DNA from: Flavobacteriaceae bacterium PS02336
GTDB lineage: Bacteria; Bacteroidota; Bacteroidia; Flavobacteriales; Flavobacteriaceae
Assembly: GCA_029960065.1 (NCBI GenBank)
Contig: JASCOF010000008.1
Span: 1 to 64,000 of the forward strand
Direction of reading: 5' to 3'
DNA: 64,000 nt
Positions 26,375 to 34,361 of this stretch are shown here, piece by piece (position 1 is the first letter of the stretch; every line of letters begins with the position of its first letter). Below the pieces are notes generated by a model. That model saw only the letters and a program-made list of their open reading frames with translations, had not been told where the DNA came from and did not search any database. The position numbers were made by a program, and so were the translations under genes.

Positions 26375-27802
26375 ATGGCTTCAAAACCAAGTATTCCACA
26401 AGGGACAAGAGATTTTTCGCCTGCCGAGGTGTCAAAACGTCAATATATTATTCAAACCATAAAAGCTAATTTTGAAAAATTTGGTTTTCAGCCAATCGAA
26501 ACACCTTCGTTTGAAAATTCAGATACCTTAATGGGGAAATATGGAGAAGAAGGAGATCGTTTGATTTTTAAAATCTTGAATTCAGGCAACTTTTTCTTTA
26601 ATAAAAATAAAATTGAATTGCCGGAATCTTTAGAGTCACTTCAAACTAATTCTGCTGAAACAATCAGTTTAGATCAAAGAATTGAACTGAATAAGTTTAC
26701 AGGAAGAATTTCAGAAAAAGCACTGCGTTACGATTTAACAGTTCCATTTGCAAGATACGTTGTACAGCATCAAAATGAAATTGAATTTCCTTTTAAAAGA
26801 TATCAAATTCAGCCGGTTTGGAGAGCAGATCGTCCGCAGAAAGGCCGTTATAGAGAGTTTTTCCAATGTGATGCCGATGTTGTCGGTTCAAAGTCACTTT
26901 GGCAGGAAGTTGAATTGGTTCAATTATACGATACCGTTTTTACAGCTTTAGGATTAGAAGGTGTGACGATTAAAATTAACAACAGAAAAATATTATCTGG
27001 AATTGCTGAAGTAATTGGTGCTTCAGATAAATTGATCGATTTTACAGTTGCTCTTGATAAATTAGATAAAATTGGAGAAGACGGCGTTAAAAAAGAAATG
27101 ATCGAAAAAGGAATTTCTGAAGAAGCTTTGGTGAAAGTACAGCCACTTTTTAGTTTTTCGGGAACATTTGCAGATAAAATTAAGCAGCTTTCAGAATTAT
27201 TATCTTCATCTGAAGAAGGAATGAAAGGTGTTGAAGAATTGAAATTTATTTGTGACAATGTTGCAGATTTAGGATTATCATCGGCGATTTTAGATCTTGA
27301 TGTTACTTTGGCACGTGGTTTAAATTACTACACTGGAGCTATTTTTGAAGTTGCGGCGCCAAAAACCGTTTCGATAGGTTCTATTGGAGGCGGTGGTAGA
27401 TACGACGATTTGACTGGTATTTTTGGTTTGAAAAATATGAGCGGTGTCGGAATCTCTTTTGGTCTTGACCGAATCTATTTAGTTTTAGAAGAATTACAAT
27501 TGTTTCCAGAAACTGTTGCGGCGACTTCTAAAGCAATATTCATCAATTATGGAGATAAAGAAGCTTTGTATGCTTCAAAAGCAATTCAGAAATTAAGACA
27601 GGAAAATATAAAAGTAGAATTGTATCCAGATAATGTAAAAGTGGGGAAACAATTTCAATATGCAGACAAACGTTTGATTCCGTTTGCAGTAATTGCAGGT
27701 GATCAAGAAATTGCATCGAATTCTTATGCGCTTAAAAATTTAGTAACAGGAGAACAAGTTACCGTTGATTTTGACGGATTGAAAAAGGCTTTGTTGGCAT
27801 AA
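26375..27802 (+). CDS. hisS: Histidyl-tRNA synthetase
   Basis: A 475-residue class II aminoacyl-tRNA synthetase. It begins IPQGTRDFSP; motif 2 is YQIQPVWRADRPQKGRYREFFQCDAD. The histidine-binding segment is RGLNYYTGAIFEV, with Asn where many bacterial enzymes have Asp (RGLDYY). It is longer than typical bacterial HisRS (about 420), with an insertion around residues 68-110, and resembles the eukaryote-like type. The C-terminal anticodon-binding domain (about 385-475) ends DFDGLKKALLA. A 14-codon near-copy of this 3' end lies 145 nt downstream (27947-27988). Confidence 0.95.
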   Translation: MASKPSIPQGTRDFSPAEVSKRQYIIQTIKANFEKFGFQPIETPSFENSDTLMGKYGEEGDRLIFKILNSGNFFFNKNKIELPESLESLQTNSAETISLDQRIELNKFTGRISEKALRYDLTVPFARYVVQHQNEIEFPFKRYQIQPVWRADRPQKGRYREFFQCDADVVGSKSLWQEVELVQLYDTVFTALGLEGVTIKINNRKILSGIAEVIGASDKLIDFTVALDKLDKIGEDGVKKEMIEKGISEEALVKVQPLFSFSGTFADKIKQLSELLSSSEEGMKGVEELKFICDNVADLGLSSAILDLDVTLARGLNYYTGAIFEVAAPKTVSIGSIGGGGRYDDLTGIFGLKNMSGVGISFGLDRIYLVLEELQLFPETVAATSKAIFINYGDKEALYASKAIQKLRQENIKVELYPDNVKVGKQFQYADKRLIPFAVIAGDQEIASNSYALKNLVTGEQVTVDFDGLKKALLA

Positions 27803-27855
27803 TTTGATATTAAAGTTTTTTGCCACAGATTACACAGATTTAAAAGATTTTTTTG

Positions 27856-27932
27856 TTTCACGCAGATTAGACAAATTTTAGCAGATTTAATTTGATTTTT
27901 ATATTAAATAATTTGCTAAAATCTGCGTGAAA
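27856..27932. repeat. CACGCAGATT inverted repeat
   Basis: TTTCACGCAGATT (27856-27868) and AATCTGCGTGAAA (27920-27932) are perfect 13-bp inverted arms. Inner words TTTTAGCAGATTT and AAATAATTTGCTAAAA are also partly complementary. Confidence 0.75.
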
Positions 27933-27946
27933 TAAAAATTTTTAGT

Positions 27947-27988
27947 GACAAGCAAATTGATTTTGAGGAATTGAAAAAACTTTGTTAA
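27947..27988 (+). pseudogene. Remnant duplicate of the hisS 3' end
   Basis: Reading from 27947 gives D-K-Q-I-D-F-E-E-L-K-K-L-C-stop. The true hisS end reads E-Q-V-T-V-D-F-D-G-L-K-K-A-L-L-A-stop. The shared block TTGATTTTGA..ATTGAAAAA..CTTTGTT is clear at the DNA level too. It looks like the tail of a second, diverged hisS left in place after a gene replacement or duplication. The upstream part is not recognisable. Confidence 0.6.
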
Positions 27989-28113
27989 GTTAACTGTTTG
28001 GAATGGAGGTTTTTGTCTGAGATTGTGCAGATTTAAAGGAATTTCTTTTAAAATCTCTGCCTGAAATAGTTGCCAGAGAAGAAAAAAAACTTTTAATTTG
28101 CCGACCTTAAGTT

Positions 28114-28184
28114 ACGGGCGTAGTTCAAGGGTAGAATAGCGGTCTCCAAAACCGTTGATGGGGGTTCGAATCCCTCCGCCCGTG
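28114..28184 (+). tRNA. trnW: tRNA-Trp (anticodon CCA)
   Basis: A 71-nt cloverleaf. The acceptor stem is ACGGGCG with CGCCCGT and the anticodon stem is GCGGT with ACCGT. The loop CTCCAAA places CCA at 34-36. The T-arm carries TTCGAAT in a 5-bp stem. The discriminator is G; the 3' CCA is not encoded. It stands alone between hisS and grpE. Confidence 0.95.
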
Positions 28185-28243
28185 CAATATTTTTTACCGC
28201 AAAGAACGCAAAAGGGTTTTTACCAAGAATACTTAAAAATATA

Positions 28244-28290
28244 AAGTTCGCAAAGCTAGATCGATACAAAGCTTTGCGAACTTCTTTTTT
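28244..28290 (+). terminator. Hairpin after tRNA-Trp
   Basis: AAGTTCGCAAAGCT (28244-28257) and AGCTTTGCGAACTT (28270-28283) form a perfect 14-bp stem followed by CTTTTTT. It is a plausible terminator of the tRNA transcript. Confidence 0.8.
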
Positions 28291-28352
28291 ATAAAAGTTA
28301 AAGTGAAAAAATCTTAGCGTTCTTTGAGATAAAATTTTTTCAAAAAAGCATA

Positions 28353-28390
28353 AAAAAAAGCTTCGTCTCTACAAAGGCGAAGCTTTTTTT
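28353..28390. terminator. Second bidirectional hairpin
   Basis: AAAAAAAGCTTCG and CGAAGCTTTTTTT form a perfect 13-bp stem with A and T tracts on each side, so it can work in either direction. Confidence 0.8.
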
Positions 28391-28582
28391 AATATAAGGT
28401 AAATTTGAATTAATAATTATTTTGAGGCCAAGGCCAACCCTTAAATTCAATTTTGGTGGTAATGATTTTTGTTTTACGCTCTCAAAGATAAAATAAACTA
28501 TAACGTAATAGTCTTAAAATTATACTAAATTTTAATTGCCTATTTTTGGTTTTTAAAAGTCTCATAATTAATAAAGTGACAA

Positions 28583-28615
28583 TTTGACATTTTATAAGAT
28601 TTGGCAGTACTTTTG
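28583..28615 (+). promoter_or_regulatory. grpE promoter
   Basis: TTTG (28583-28586) and TACTTTTG (28608-28615) are separated by 21 nt and match the Bacteroidota -33/-7 pattern TTTG and TAnnTTTG. The -7 box lies 24 nt before the first grpE ATG. No heat-shock operator was recognised. Confidence 0.7.
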
Positions 28616-28639
28616 CAATCCAACAGAAAGAAATAAAAA

Positions 28640-29218
28640 ATGAAGTTTAAAAATATTTTTAAAAATAAAAGTAATATGACTACGGAAAATACAGAATTCG
28701 ATCAGGAATTAGACGATGTAACGTTAGAGAAAAATGCCAACGGAGAGCAGTTAATTGTTGAAGAATTAAGTGTTGAGGAGCAATTAGCTCAAGACTTGGC
28801 TAAAGAAAAAGATAAGTTTTTGAGATTATTCGCCGAATTTGAAAATTACAAAAAAAGAACTTCAAAAGAGCGTATCGATTTATTTAAAACAGCAAACCAA
28901 GAAGTTTTATTGGCTATGCTTCCAGTTTTAGATGATTTTGATAGAGCAGCTGTAGAAATCAACAAATCTGATGATGAGAATTTGAAAAAAGGTGTTGAAT
29001 TAATTCATGAAAAATTAAAAAGCACTTTAGTTTCTAAAGGTTTAGAGCAAGTTGAAATACAAGCAGGTGATGCATTTAATGCTGACGTTGCCGAAGCAAT
29101 TACCCAAATTCCAGCTCCGTCTGACAAATTAAAAGGTAAAATTGTTGATGTAATTGAAAAAGGATACAAATTAGGAGACAAAATCATTCGTTTCCCTAAA
29201 GTTGTAGTTGGAAACTAA
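28640..29218 (+). CDS. grpE: Nucleotide exchange factor GrpE
   Basis: A 192-residue DnaK cochaperone that speeds ADP release. An acidic, disordered N-terminus and a long helix (about 50-110, containing KDKFLRLFAEFENYKKRT) precede the C-terminal beta domain. The C-terminal signature region GKIVDVIEKGYKLGDKIIRFPKVVV is characteristic. The first ATG is used here; an ATG 12 codons later is possible. dnaJ follows after 73 nt. dnaK is not in the window. Confidence 0.96.
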   Translation: MKFKNIFKNKSNMTTENTEFDQELDDVTLEKNANGEQLIVEELSVEEQLAQDLAKEKDKFLRLFAEFENYKKRTSKERIDLFKTANQEVLLAMLPVLDDFDRAAVEINKSDDENLKKGVELIHEKLKSTLVSKGLEQVEIQAGDAFNADVAEAITQIPAPSDKLKGKIVDVIEKGYKLGDKIIRFPKVVVGN

Positions 29219-29229
29219 AAGCTAATAAA

Positions 29230-29282
29230 ATTCTGAAATTCAGTTCTCTAATTGGAATTTGGAGTTTTAGATTTGGAATTTA
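29230..29282. repeat. Word-repeat spacer between grpE and dnaJ
   Basis: TTGGAATTTGGAG and TTTGGAATTT are tandem words of the same family as the arm at 40777-40794. A short palindrome CTGAAATTCAG precedes them. The words end about 10 nt before the dnaJ ATG. Confidence 0.5.
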
Positions 29283-29291
29283 ACCTAAATT

Positions 29292-30401
29292 ATGAAAAAA
29301 GATTTTTACGAAATACTAGGCATTTCAAAAAATGCTGATGCTGCCGAAATTAAAAAAGCATACAGAAAAAGTGCGCTTAAATACCACCCTGATAAAAACC
29401 CAGGCGACAAAGAGGCAGAAGAAAACTTCAAATTAGCGGCAGAAGCGTATGAAGTTTTAAGTGATCCACAGAAAAAAGCGAAATACGATCAATACGGTCA
29501 TCAAGCATTTGATGGTTCTGGCGGATTTGGCGGTGGTCACGGCGGGATGAATATGGATGACATTTTCAGCCAGTTTGGTGATATTTTTGGTGGCGGATTT
29601 GGCGGTTTCGGAGGCGGAGGCGGTGGTCCTCGTCGTGCAAAAGGAAGCAATCTTCGAATTAAAGTAAAATTGACTTTAGAAGAAATTGCAAATGGAGTGG
29701 AGAAAAAAGTAAAAGTAAAACGTAAAGTTCAGGCTAAAGGCGTAACGTATAAAACGTGTACAACTTGTAATGGTCAAGGTCAGGTAATGCGTGTAACCAA
29801 TACCATTTTAGGAAGAATGCAGTCTGCATCAACTTGTCCTACTTGTGGCGGTTCTGGACAAATATTAGATAAAAGACCTTCTGAGGCTGATGCACAAGGA
29901 ATGGTTCAAGAAGATGAAACGGTATCAATCAAAATTCCTGCGGGAGTTGTTGACGGAATGCAGTTAAAAGTCGCTAACAAAGGTAATGATGCGCCAGGAA
30001 ATAGTATTCCGGGGGATTTAATTGTTGCTATTGAAGAAGTGGAGCACGAATTCCTGAAACGTGAAGGTGAAAATGTTCATTACGATTTATATATCAGTTT
30101 CCCAGAAGCAGTTTTAGGAGCTTCAAAAGATATTGAAGCAATCAACGGAAAAGTACGTATTAAACTGGAAGAAGGAATTCAGTCTGGAAAAATCTTGAGA
30201 TTGAAAGGAAAAGGAATTCCGAGTTTAAATGGATATGGAAACGGAGATTTATTGGTTCACGTAAATGTTTGGACTCCAAAAACATTAAATAAAGAGCAGA
30301 AACAATTCTTTGAAAATGCTTTAAACAACGAGCATTTTGCTCCGAATCCAGAGAAATCAGAGAAATCATTCTTTGAAAAAGTAAAAGATATGTTTTCATA
30401 A
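29292..30401 (+). CDS. dnaJ: Chaperone DnaJ with a single zinc site
   Basis: A 369-residue Hsp40. The J domain (1-70) has HPD at residues 32-34. A Gly/Phe-rich region follows (about 75-113). The zinc domain has only two CxxCxGxG motifs, Cys156/159 and Cys182/185, instead of four. By spacing (about 19 residues between them) they correspond to motifs 2 and 3, i.e. the second zinc site; motifs 1 and 4 are gone. C-terminal substrate-binding domains I and II follow (about 205-345). It delivers unfolded clients to DnaK. Downstream is a clear terminator. Confidence 0.96.
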   Translation: MKKDFYEILGISKNADAAEIKKAYRKSALKYHPDKNPGDKEAEENFKLAAEAYEVLSDPQKKAKYDQYGHQAFDGSGGFGGGHGGMNMDDIFSQFGDIFGGGFGGFGGGGGGPRRAKGSNLRIKVKLTLEEIANGVEKKVKVKRKVQAKGVTYKTCTTCNGQGQVMRVTNTILGRMQSASTCPTCGGSGQILDKRPSEADAQGMVQEDETVSIKIPAGVVDGMQLKVANKGNDAPGNSIPGDLIVAIEEVEHEFLKREGENVHYDLYISFPEAVLGASKDIEAINGKVRIKLEEGIQSGKILRLKGKGIPSLNGYGNGDLLVHVNVWTPKTLNKEQKQFFENALNNEHFAPNPEKSEKSFFEKVKDMFS

Positions 30402-30432
30402 TTTATACTTTTCTAAAGATTATAAAATATCA

Positions 30433-30466
30433 AAAACCCATTCTAGTCAAATTAGAATGGGTTTTT
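30433..30466 (+). terminator. dnaJ terminator
   Basis: AAAACCCATTCTA and TAGAATGGGTTTT form a 13-bp perfect stem with a 7-nt loop, followed by more T. Confidence 0.9.
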
Positions 30467-30559
30467 TGGGTATTATGACATGATTTCGCTTCGAATTATT
30501 TACTTTTACACTCGCTGAACCAAATTGGGTAAAGCAACGCAGTAAATCAACAAAACAGC

Positions 30560-31480
30560 ATGAGTAACTTACTTGAAGTACGTAAGGTCGTAAAAAAATA
30601 CGGCGATTATGTAGCGCTTAACGAAGTTTCATTAAATGTGCCCAAAGGCAGTATATATGGGCTTTTAGGTCCAAATGGAGCTGGAAAAACTTCTCTTATC
30701 AGAATCATCAATCAAATTACATTGCCAGACAGCGGCGAAGTAATTTTGGATGGTGAAAAATTACAGCCCAAACACGTACAGACTATTGGATATCTTCCAG
30801 AAGAAAGAGGTTTATACAGTTCTATGAAAGTGGGTGAGCAGTGCTTGTATTTGGCTCAAATGAAAGGTCTTTCTAAAGCCGAAGCCAAAAAACAATTGGA
30901 TTATTGGTTTGACCGTTTAGGAATTCAAGGCTGGTGGAATAAAAAAATTCAAGAACTTTCTAAAGGAATGGCGCAGAAAATCCAGTTTGTGGTTTGTGTT
31001 TTGCATAAACCGAAATTGCTGATTTTAGATGAACCTTTTTCTGGTTTTGACCCAGTAAATGCCAATGTGATTAAGGATGAAATTTTAGCGTTGAAAGAAC
31101 AAGGTTCAACAATTATTTTCTCAACTCACAGAATGGAAAGCGTTGAAGAACTTTGCGAAAATATCGCATTAATTCATAAATCAAATAAATTAATAGAAGG
31201 AAAAGTTGCCGATGTAAAGCGCGAGTTTAGAACAAACAGTTTTGAAGTTGGAATCTTGACCAATAATGTTGAAGGTTTAATGTTTGATATTACACAAAAA
31301 TTCACCGTTTCGCCTGCGAGTTTTAAATCTTTAAATGATGATTTAAAATTGAATATTCAAATAGGAAATGCTTCGCCAAACGAATTGCTAAATATCCTGA
31401 CACAGCGCGGACAAGTGACGCATTTTGTGGAGAAAATTCCAAGCATAAACGATATTTTTATCCAGACAGTAACAGGATAG
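30560..31480 (+). CDS. ABC transporter ATP-binding protein
   Basis: A 306-residue ATPase of the drug/Na exporter type (NatA-like). Walker A GPNGAGKTS is at about 37-45, the Q-loop region near GYLPEERGLY, the signature is LSKGMAQKIQF, Walker B is LLILDEPFSGFD, and the switch His lies in STHRMES. The C-terminal 80 residues are a family-typical extension. It pairs with the ABC-2 permease that starts 95 nt downstream, forming an export system of unknown substrate. Confidence 0.93.
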   Translation: MSNLLEVRKVVKKYGDYVALNEVSLNVPKGSIYGLLGPNGAGKTSLIRIINQITLPDSGEVILDGEKLQPKHVQTIGYLPEERGLYSSMKVGEQCLYLAQMKGLSKAEAKKQLDYWFDRLGIQGWWNKKIQELSKGMAQKIQFVVCVLHKPKLLILDEPFSGFDPVNANVIKDEILALKEQGSTIIFSTHRMESVEELCENIALIHKSNKLIEGKVADVKREFRTNSFEVGILTNNVEGLMFDITQKFTVSPASFKSLNDDLKLNIQIGNASPNELLNILTQRGQVTHFVEKIPSINDIFIQTVTG

Positions 31481-31495
31481 ATATTTAGAATATTA

Positions 31496-31560
31496 GACTT
31501 CTTAGATTTTTAGATAAAATCAGAGAATGTCTAAGAAGTCTAAGAATGTCTAAAAATCTA
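31496..31560. repeat. Word-repeat palindrome before the permease gene
   Basis: GACTTCTTAGA (31496-31506) and TCTAAGAAGTC (31530-31540) are perfect inverted arms, and TAGATTTTTAGA (31503-31514) pairs perfectly with TCTAAAAATCTA (31549-31560). The second pair is in permuted order. The block ends about 15 nt before the next ATG. Confidence 0.75.
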
Positions 31561-31574
31561 ACAATCTAAAATAA

Positions 31575-32891
31575 ATGAGTATTATTTCGTTGATTATAAA
31601 AAGAGAATTTATTGCCAAAGTCCGCAATAAATCTTTTGTTGTCATGACTTTTTTAAGTCCGCTTTTATTTGTGGCAATTGCAGGTTTTATTGGTTATTTG
31701 AGTTCAATGAAAGCTGACACGAAAAGTATAGTGATTCATGATTCAACTGGACTTTTTGTTTCCGATTTTTTAAAAGAAAATAAAAACAGTTCGGAGTTTA
31801 AGTTTTATAATTTATCAGAATTCAATCTTCAAGCTCTAAAAGACAGTATTACTACAGAGCGTTTTAGTGGTTTAATTGTAATTCCAAAAACGGATAACGT
31901 TAATGATCTAGAAAGTAAAATCGAGTTTATTTCAAATAGTAGTCCAAGCATTTCTTTTATTGAAAACACGCAAGATGTCATTGCTTCAAAAATTACCAAA
32001 TTAAATCTTGAAGAAGCAAAGCTAGATACTTTAGCGATTCAAAAAGCGCAATCAAAAGTAAATATACATTTGGTGAAAGCTTCAGGAGAGGAAAGTTTAA
32101 AAGGTTTAAATGAAATAAAAATCGGAATAGGCGGTGCTTTTGGTTACTTGATTATGATGTTTATTATTATCTATGGAAATATGGTAATGCGAAGCGTAAT
32201 AGAAGAAAAAACAAACCGAATTATCGAAATTATAATTTCTTCCGTAAAACCATTTCAGTTAATGATCGGGAAAATTGTCGGAACGTCATTGGCGGGAATT
32301 TTACAATTTATGATTTGGGCGATTATTGGTTTAGGATTAATGTTTGCTGCATCAGCATTTTTTGGTGTAAACGTTGGGCCAACAGCGAGAATTTCTCCAG
32401 AAATGATGCAATCCGCACAGCATCAATTATCTGGATCCGCACAAATGTATATTGCTGAATTGTGGAATCTCCCAATTGCCAGTATTATAATCGGATTTGT
32501 AATTTATTTTATCGGAGGCTATTTCTTATACAGCTCATTTTACGCAGCAATTGGAGCAGCGGTTGACAATCAAACCGATTCGCAGCAGTTTTTACTGCCA
32601 ATCATAATGCCGCTGATTTTAAGTGTTTATATCGGATTTTTCACAGTTGTAAATGATCCTCACGGAAGTATTGCTGTGATTTTTTCAATGATTCCGCTAA
32701 CATCCCCGATAGTAATGCTAATGCGTATTCCGTTTGGAGTGCCTTGGTGGCAAATCGCAATTTCGGTATCATTATTGTTTGCTACCTTTTTCCTTGTAGT
32801 TTGGTTCGCTGCAAAAATTTACCGTGTAGGTATTTTAATGTACGGCAAAAAACCAAGCTGGAAAGAATTGTATAAGTGGCTGAAGTACTAG
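31575..32891 (+). CDS. ABC-2 type transporter permease
   Basis: A 438-residue membrane protein with one N-terminal helix (about 20-42), a large extracytoplasmic domain (about 45-180), and five or six C-terminal helices. It shows GAFGYLIMMFIIIYGNMVMRSVIEEKTNRIIEIIISSVKPFQLMIGKIVG, the hallmark of NatB/YhaP-type exporters. It follows its ATPase. Na+/drug efflux is the family's usual activity; the substrate here is unknown. Confidence 0.9.
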   Translation: MSIISLIIKREFIAKVRNKSFVVMTFLSPLLFVAIAGFIGYLSSMKADTKSIVIHDSTGLFVSDFLKENKNSSEFKFYNLSEFNLQALKDSITTERFSGLIVIPKTDNVNDLESKIEFISNSSPSISFIENTQDVIASKITKLNLEEAKLDTLAIQKAQSKVNIHLVKASGEESLKGLNEIKIGIGGAFGYLIMMFIIIYGNMVMRSVIEEKTNRIIEIIISSVKPFQLMIGKIVGTSLAGILQFMIWAIIGLGLMFAASAFFGVNVGPTARISPEMMQSAQHQLSGSAQMYIAELWNLPIASIIIGFVIYFIGGYFLYSSFYAAIGAAVDNQTDSQQFLLPIIMPLILSVYIGFFTVVNDPHGSIAVIFSMIPLTSPIVMLMRIPFGVPWWQIAISVSLLFATFFLVVWFAAKIYRVGILMYGKKPSWKELYKWLKY

Positions 32892-32897
32892 TTTTTT

Positions 32898-33079
32898 AAA
32901 GTTGCAAAGGTTCAGAGGGACAAAGGTTCAAAGGTTTTTAAATTTGGAATTTTGTAACTTAGGATTTAACAACTTTACAACTTATACTAAAGCATAAAAA
33001 AAGATATAACAAACAGCAGTTACAAGGTAAAATAGCGACAAAGATTTTAAACTTTGTACCTCTGAACCTTTGCAACTTT
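32898..33079. repeat. Long-armed inverted repeat between permease and response regulator
   Basis: Arms at 32898-32919 and 33058-33079 match as inverted copies in 21 of 22 positions; the core words are GTTGCAAAGGTTCAGAG and CTCTGAACCTTTGCAAC. Between and beside them are further copies of AAGGTTCAAAGG and of AACTTTG. The right arm is followed by CTTTGAACCTT and ends 12 nt before the regulator ATG. The spacer of about 200 nt has no gene. Confidence 0.85.
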
Positions 33080-33094
33080 GAACCTTAAAAAAGA

Positions 33095-34258
33095 ATGAGT
33101 AAAATACTAATTGTCGAAGACGAAGCAGCGATCAGAAGAGTTTTGGTGAAAATTTTATCAGAAGAAAATGATTCCTATCAGGTTGATGAAGCCGAAGATG
33201 GTGCTGTTGGACTTGAAAAAATAAAAAACAACGATTACGATTTGGTTTTGTGTGATATCAAAATGCCAAAAATGGACGGTGTTGAGGTTTTAGAAGAAGT
33301 AAAAAAAATAAAACCAGAAATTCCAATGGTGATGATTTCAGGTCATGGCGATATGGAAACAGCAATCCAAACCATGCGTTTAGGAGCTTTTGATTATATT
33401 TCGAAACCGCCAGATTTGAATCGATTGCTAAATACGGTTCGTAATGCTTTAGACAAAAAACAATTAGTTGTTGAAAATAAAATCTTAAAGAAAAAGGTTA
33501 GTAAAAATTACGAAATGATCGGCGAAAGCGAATCAATCAATCATATTAAAGTGATGATTGATAAAGTAGCTCCAACCGAAGCCAGAGTTTTAATTACTGG
33601 GCCAAACGGAACAGGAAAAGAATTAGTAGCGCATCAATTACATGAAAAAAGCGAGCGTTCTAGTTTTCCTTTAATCGAAGTAAACTGTGCAGCGATTCCA
33701 AGTGAATTGATCGAAAGTGAATTATTCGGACATGTAAAAGGTGCTTTTACGTCGGCAGTAAAAGATCGTGCTGGAAAGTTTGAAGCGGCAGACAAAGGAA
33801 CAATTTTTCTAGATGAAATTGGAGACATGAGTCTTTCGGCGCAGGCCAAAGTTTTACGTGCACTTCAAGAAAGCATGATTACTAGAGTTGGAGCCGATAA
33901 AGACATCAAAGTAGATGTTCGTGTAGTTGCAGCAACTAATAAAGATTTGAAAACGGAAATTGCCGAAGGCCGTTTCCGTGAAGATTTATACCATCGTCTG
34001 GCTGTAATTTTAATTAAAGTGCCGCCATTAAATGAAAGACGTGATGATATTCCGGCATTAATCAAACATTTTGCAGAGAAAATTGCTTCAGAACAGGGAA
34101 ATGCTGTGAAAGGATTTTCGGCGCAGGCCGTGCAATTATTGCAGGAATACGATTGGACAGGAAATATTCGTGAATTACGAAATGTAGTAGAAAGATTAAT
34201 CATTTTAGGCGGAAGCGAAATCTCCGAAAGTGATGTAAAAATGTTCGCAAGCAAATAG
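33095..34258 (+). CDS. Sigma-54 activator response regulator without HTH domain
   Basis: A 387-residue protein. The receiver domain (1-120) has Asp54 as phospho-acceptor in LCDIKMPKMDG and Lys104 in SKPP. The AAA+ domain (about 138-375) has Walker A GPNGTGKE (169-176), the sigma-54-contacting loop GAFTSA (216-221) and Walker B FLDEIGDM. The protein ends FASK shortly after the AAA+ domain; the C-terminal Fis-like DNA-binding helix-turn-helix of NtrC-type activators is absent. It may act from solution or through another protein. No histidine kinase is adjacent. Confidence 0.92.
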   Translation: MSKILIVEDEAAIRRVLVKILSEENDSYQVDEAEDGAVGLEKIKNNDYDLVLCDIKMPKMDGVEVLEEVKKIKPEIPMVMISGHGDMETAIQTMRLGAFDYISKPPDLNRLLNTVRNALDKKQLVVENKILKKKVSKNYEMIGESESINHIKVMIDKVAPTEARVLITGPNGTGKELVAHQLHEKSERSSFPLIEVNCAAIPSELIESELFGHVKGAFTSAVKDRAGKFEAADKGTIFLDEIGDMSLSAQAKVLRALQESMITRVGADKDIKVDVRVVAATNKDLKTEIAEGRFREDLYHRLAVILIKVPPLNERRDDIPALIKHFAEKIASEQGNAVKGFSAQAVQLLQEYDWTGNIRELRNVVERLIILGGSEISESDVKMFASK

Positions 34259-34274
34259 GTGCCTTGCGCTGTAG

Positions 34275-34344
34275 GCTATAAGCTATATGCTTTAGGCTTA
34301 AAAAAAATATGAATAATTTTTGCTTATGGCGTATAGCTTAAAGC
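34275..34344. repeat. Word-repeat palindrome before the DEAD-like gene
   Basis: GCTATAAGCTATATGC (34275-34290) and GCGTATAGCTTAAAGC (34329-34344) are inverted copies in 14 of 16 positions. TAGGCTATAAG, TTTAGGCTTA and AGCTTAAAGCTTAAAGCTAA are word variants. The block runs up to the A-rich stretch before the next ATG. Confidence 0.65.
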
Positions 34345-34361
34345 TTAAAGCTAAAAAAAAA

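Larger units (their letters stand above)
27803..28113. other. hisS-tRNA spacer with repeat words
   Basis: 311 nt without an intact gene. It contains words such as CACAGATTACACAGATTTAA, a hairpin built from TTTCACGCAGATT and its inverse, and a degraded copy of the hisS 3' end. It ends immediately before tRNA-Trp. Confidence 0.6.
28185..28639. other. Spacer between tRNA-Trp and grpE
   Basis: 455 nt without a gene. It holds two strong hairpins (28244-28290 and 28353-28390), words like CGCAAAGAACGCAAAAG, an A/T-rich stretch, and the grpE promoter near its end. Confidence 0.65.

Noticed and set aside
33865..34254. 129-codon open frame opposite the sigma-54 activator
   Set aside because: It is antisense to conserved AAA+ motifs and has no signal of its own.
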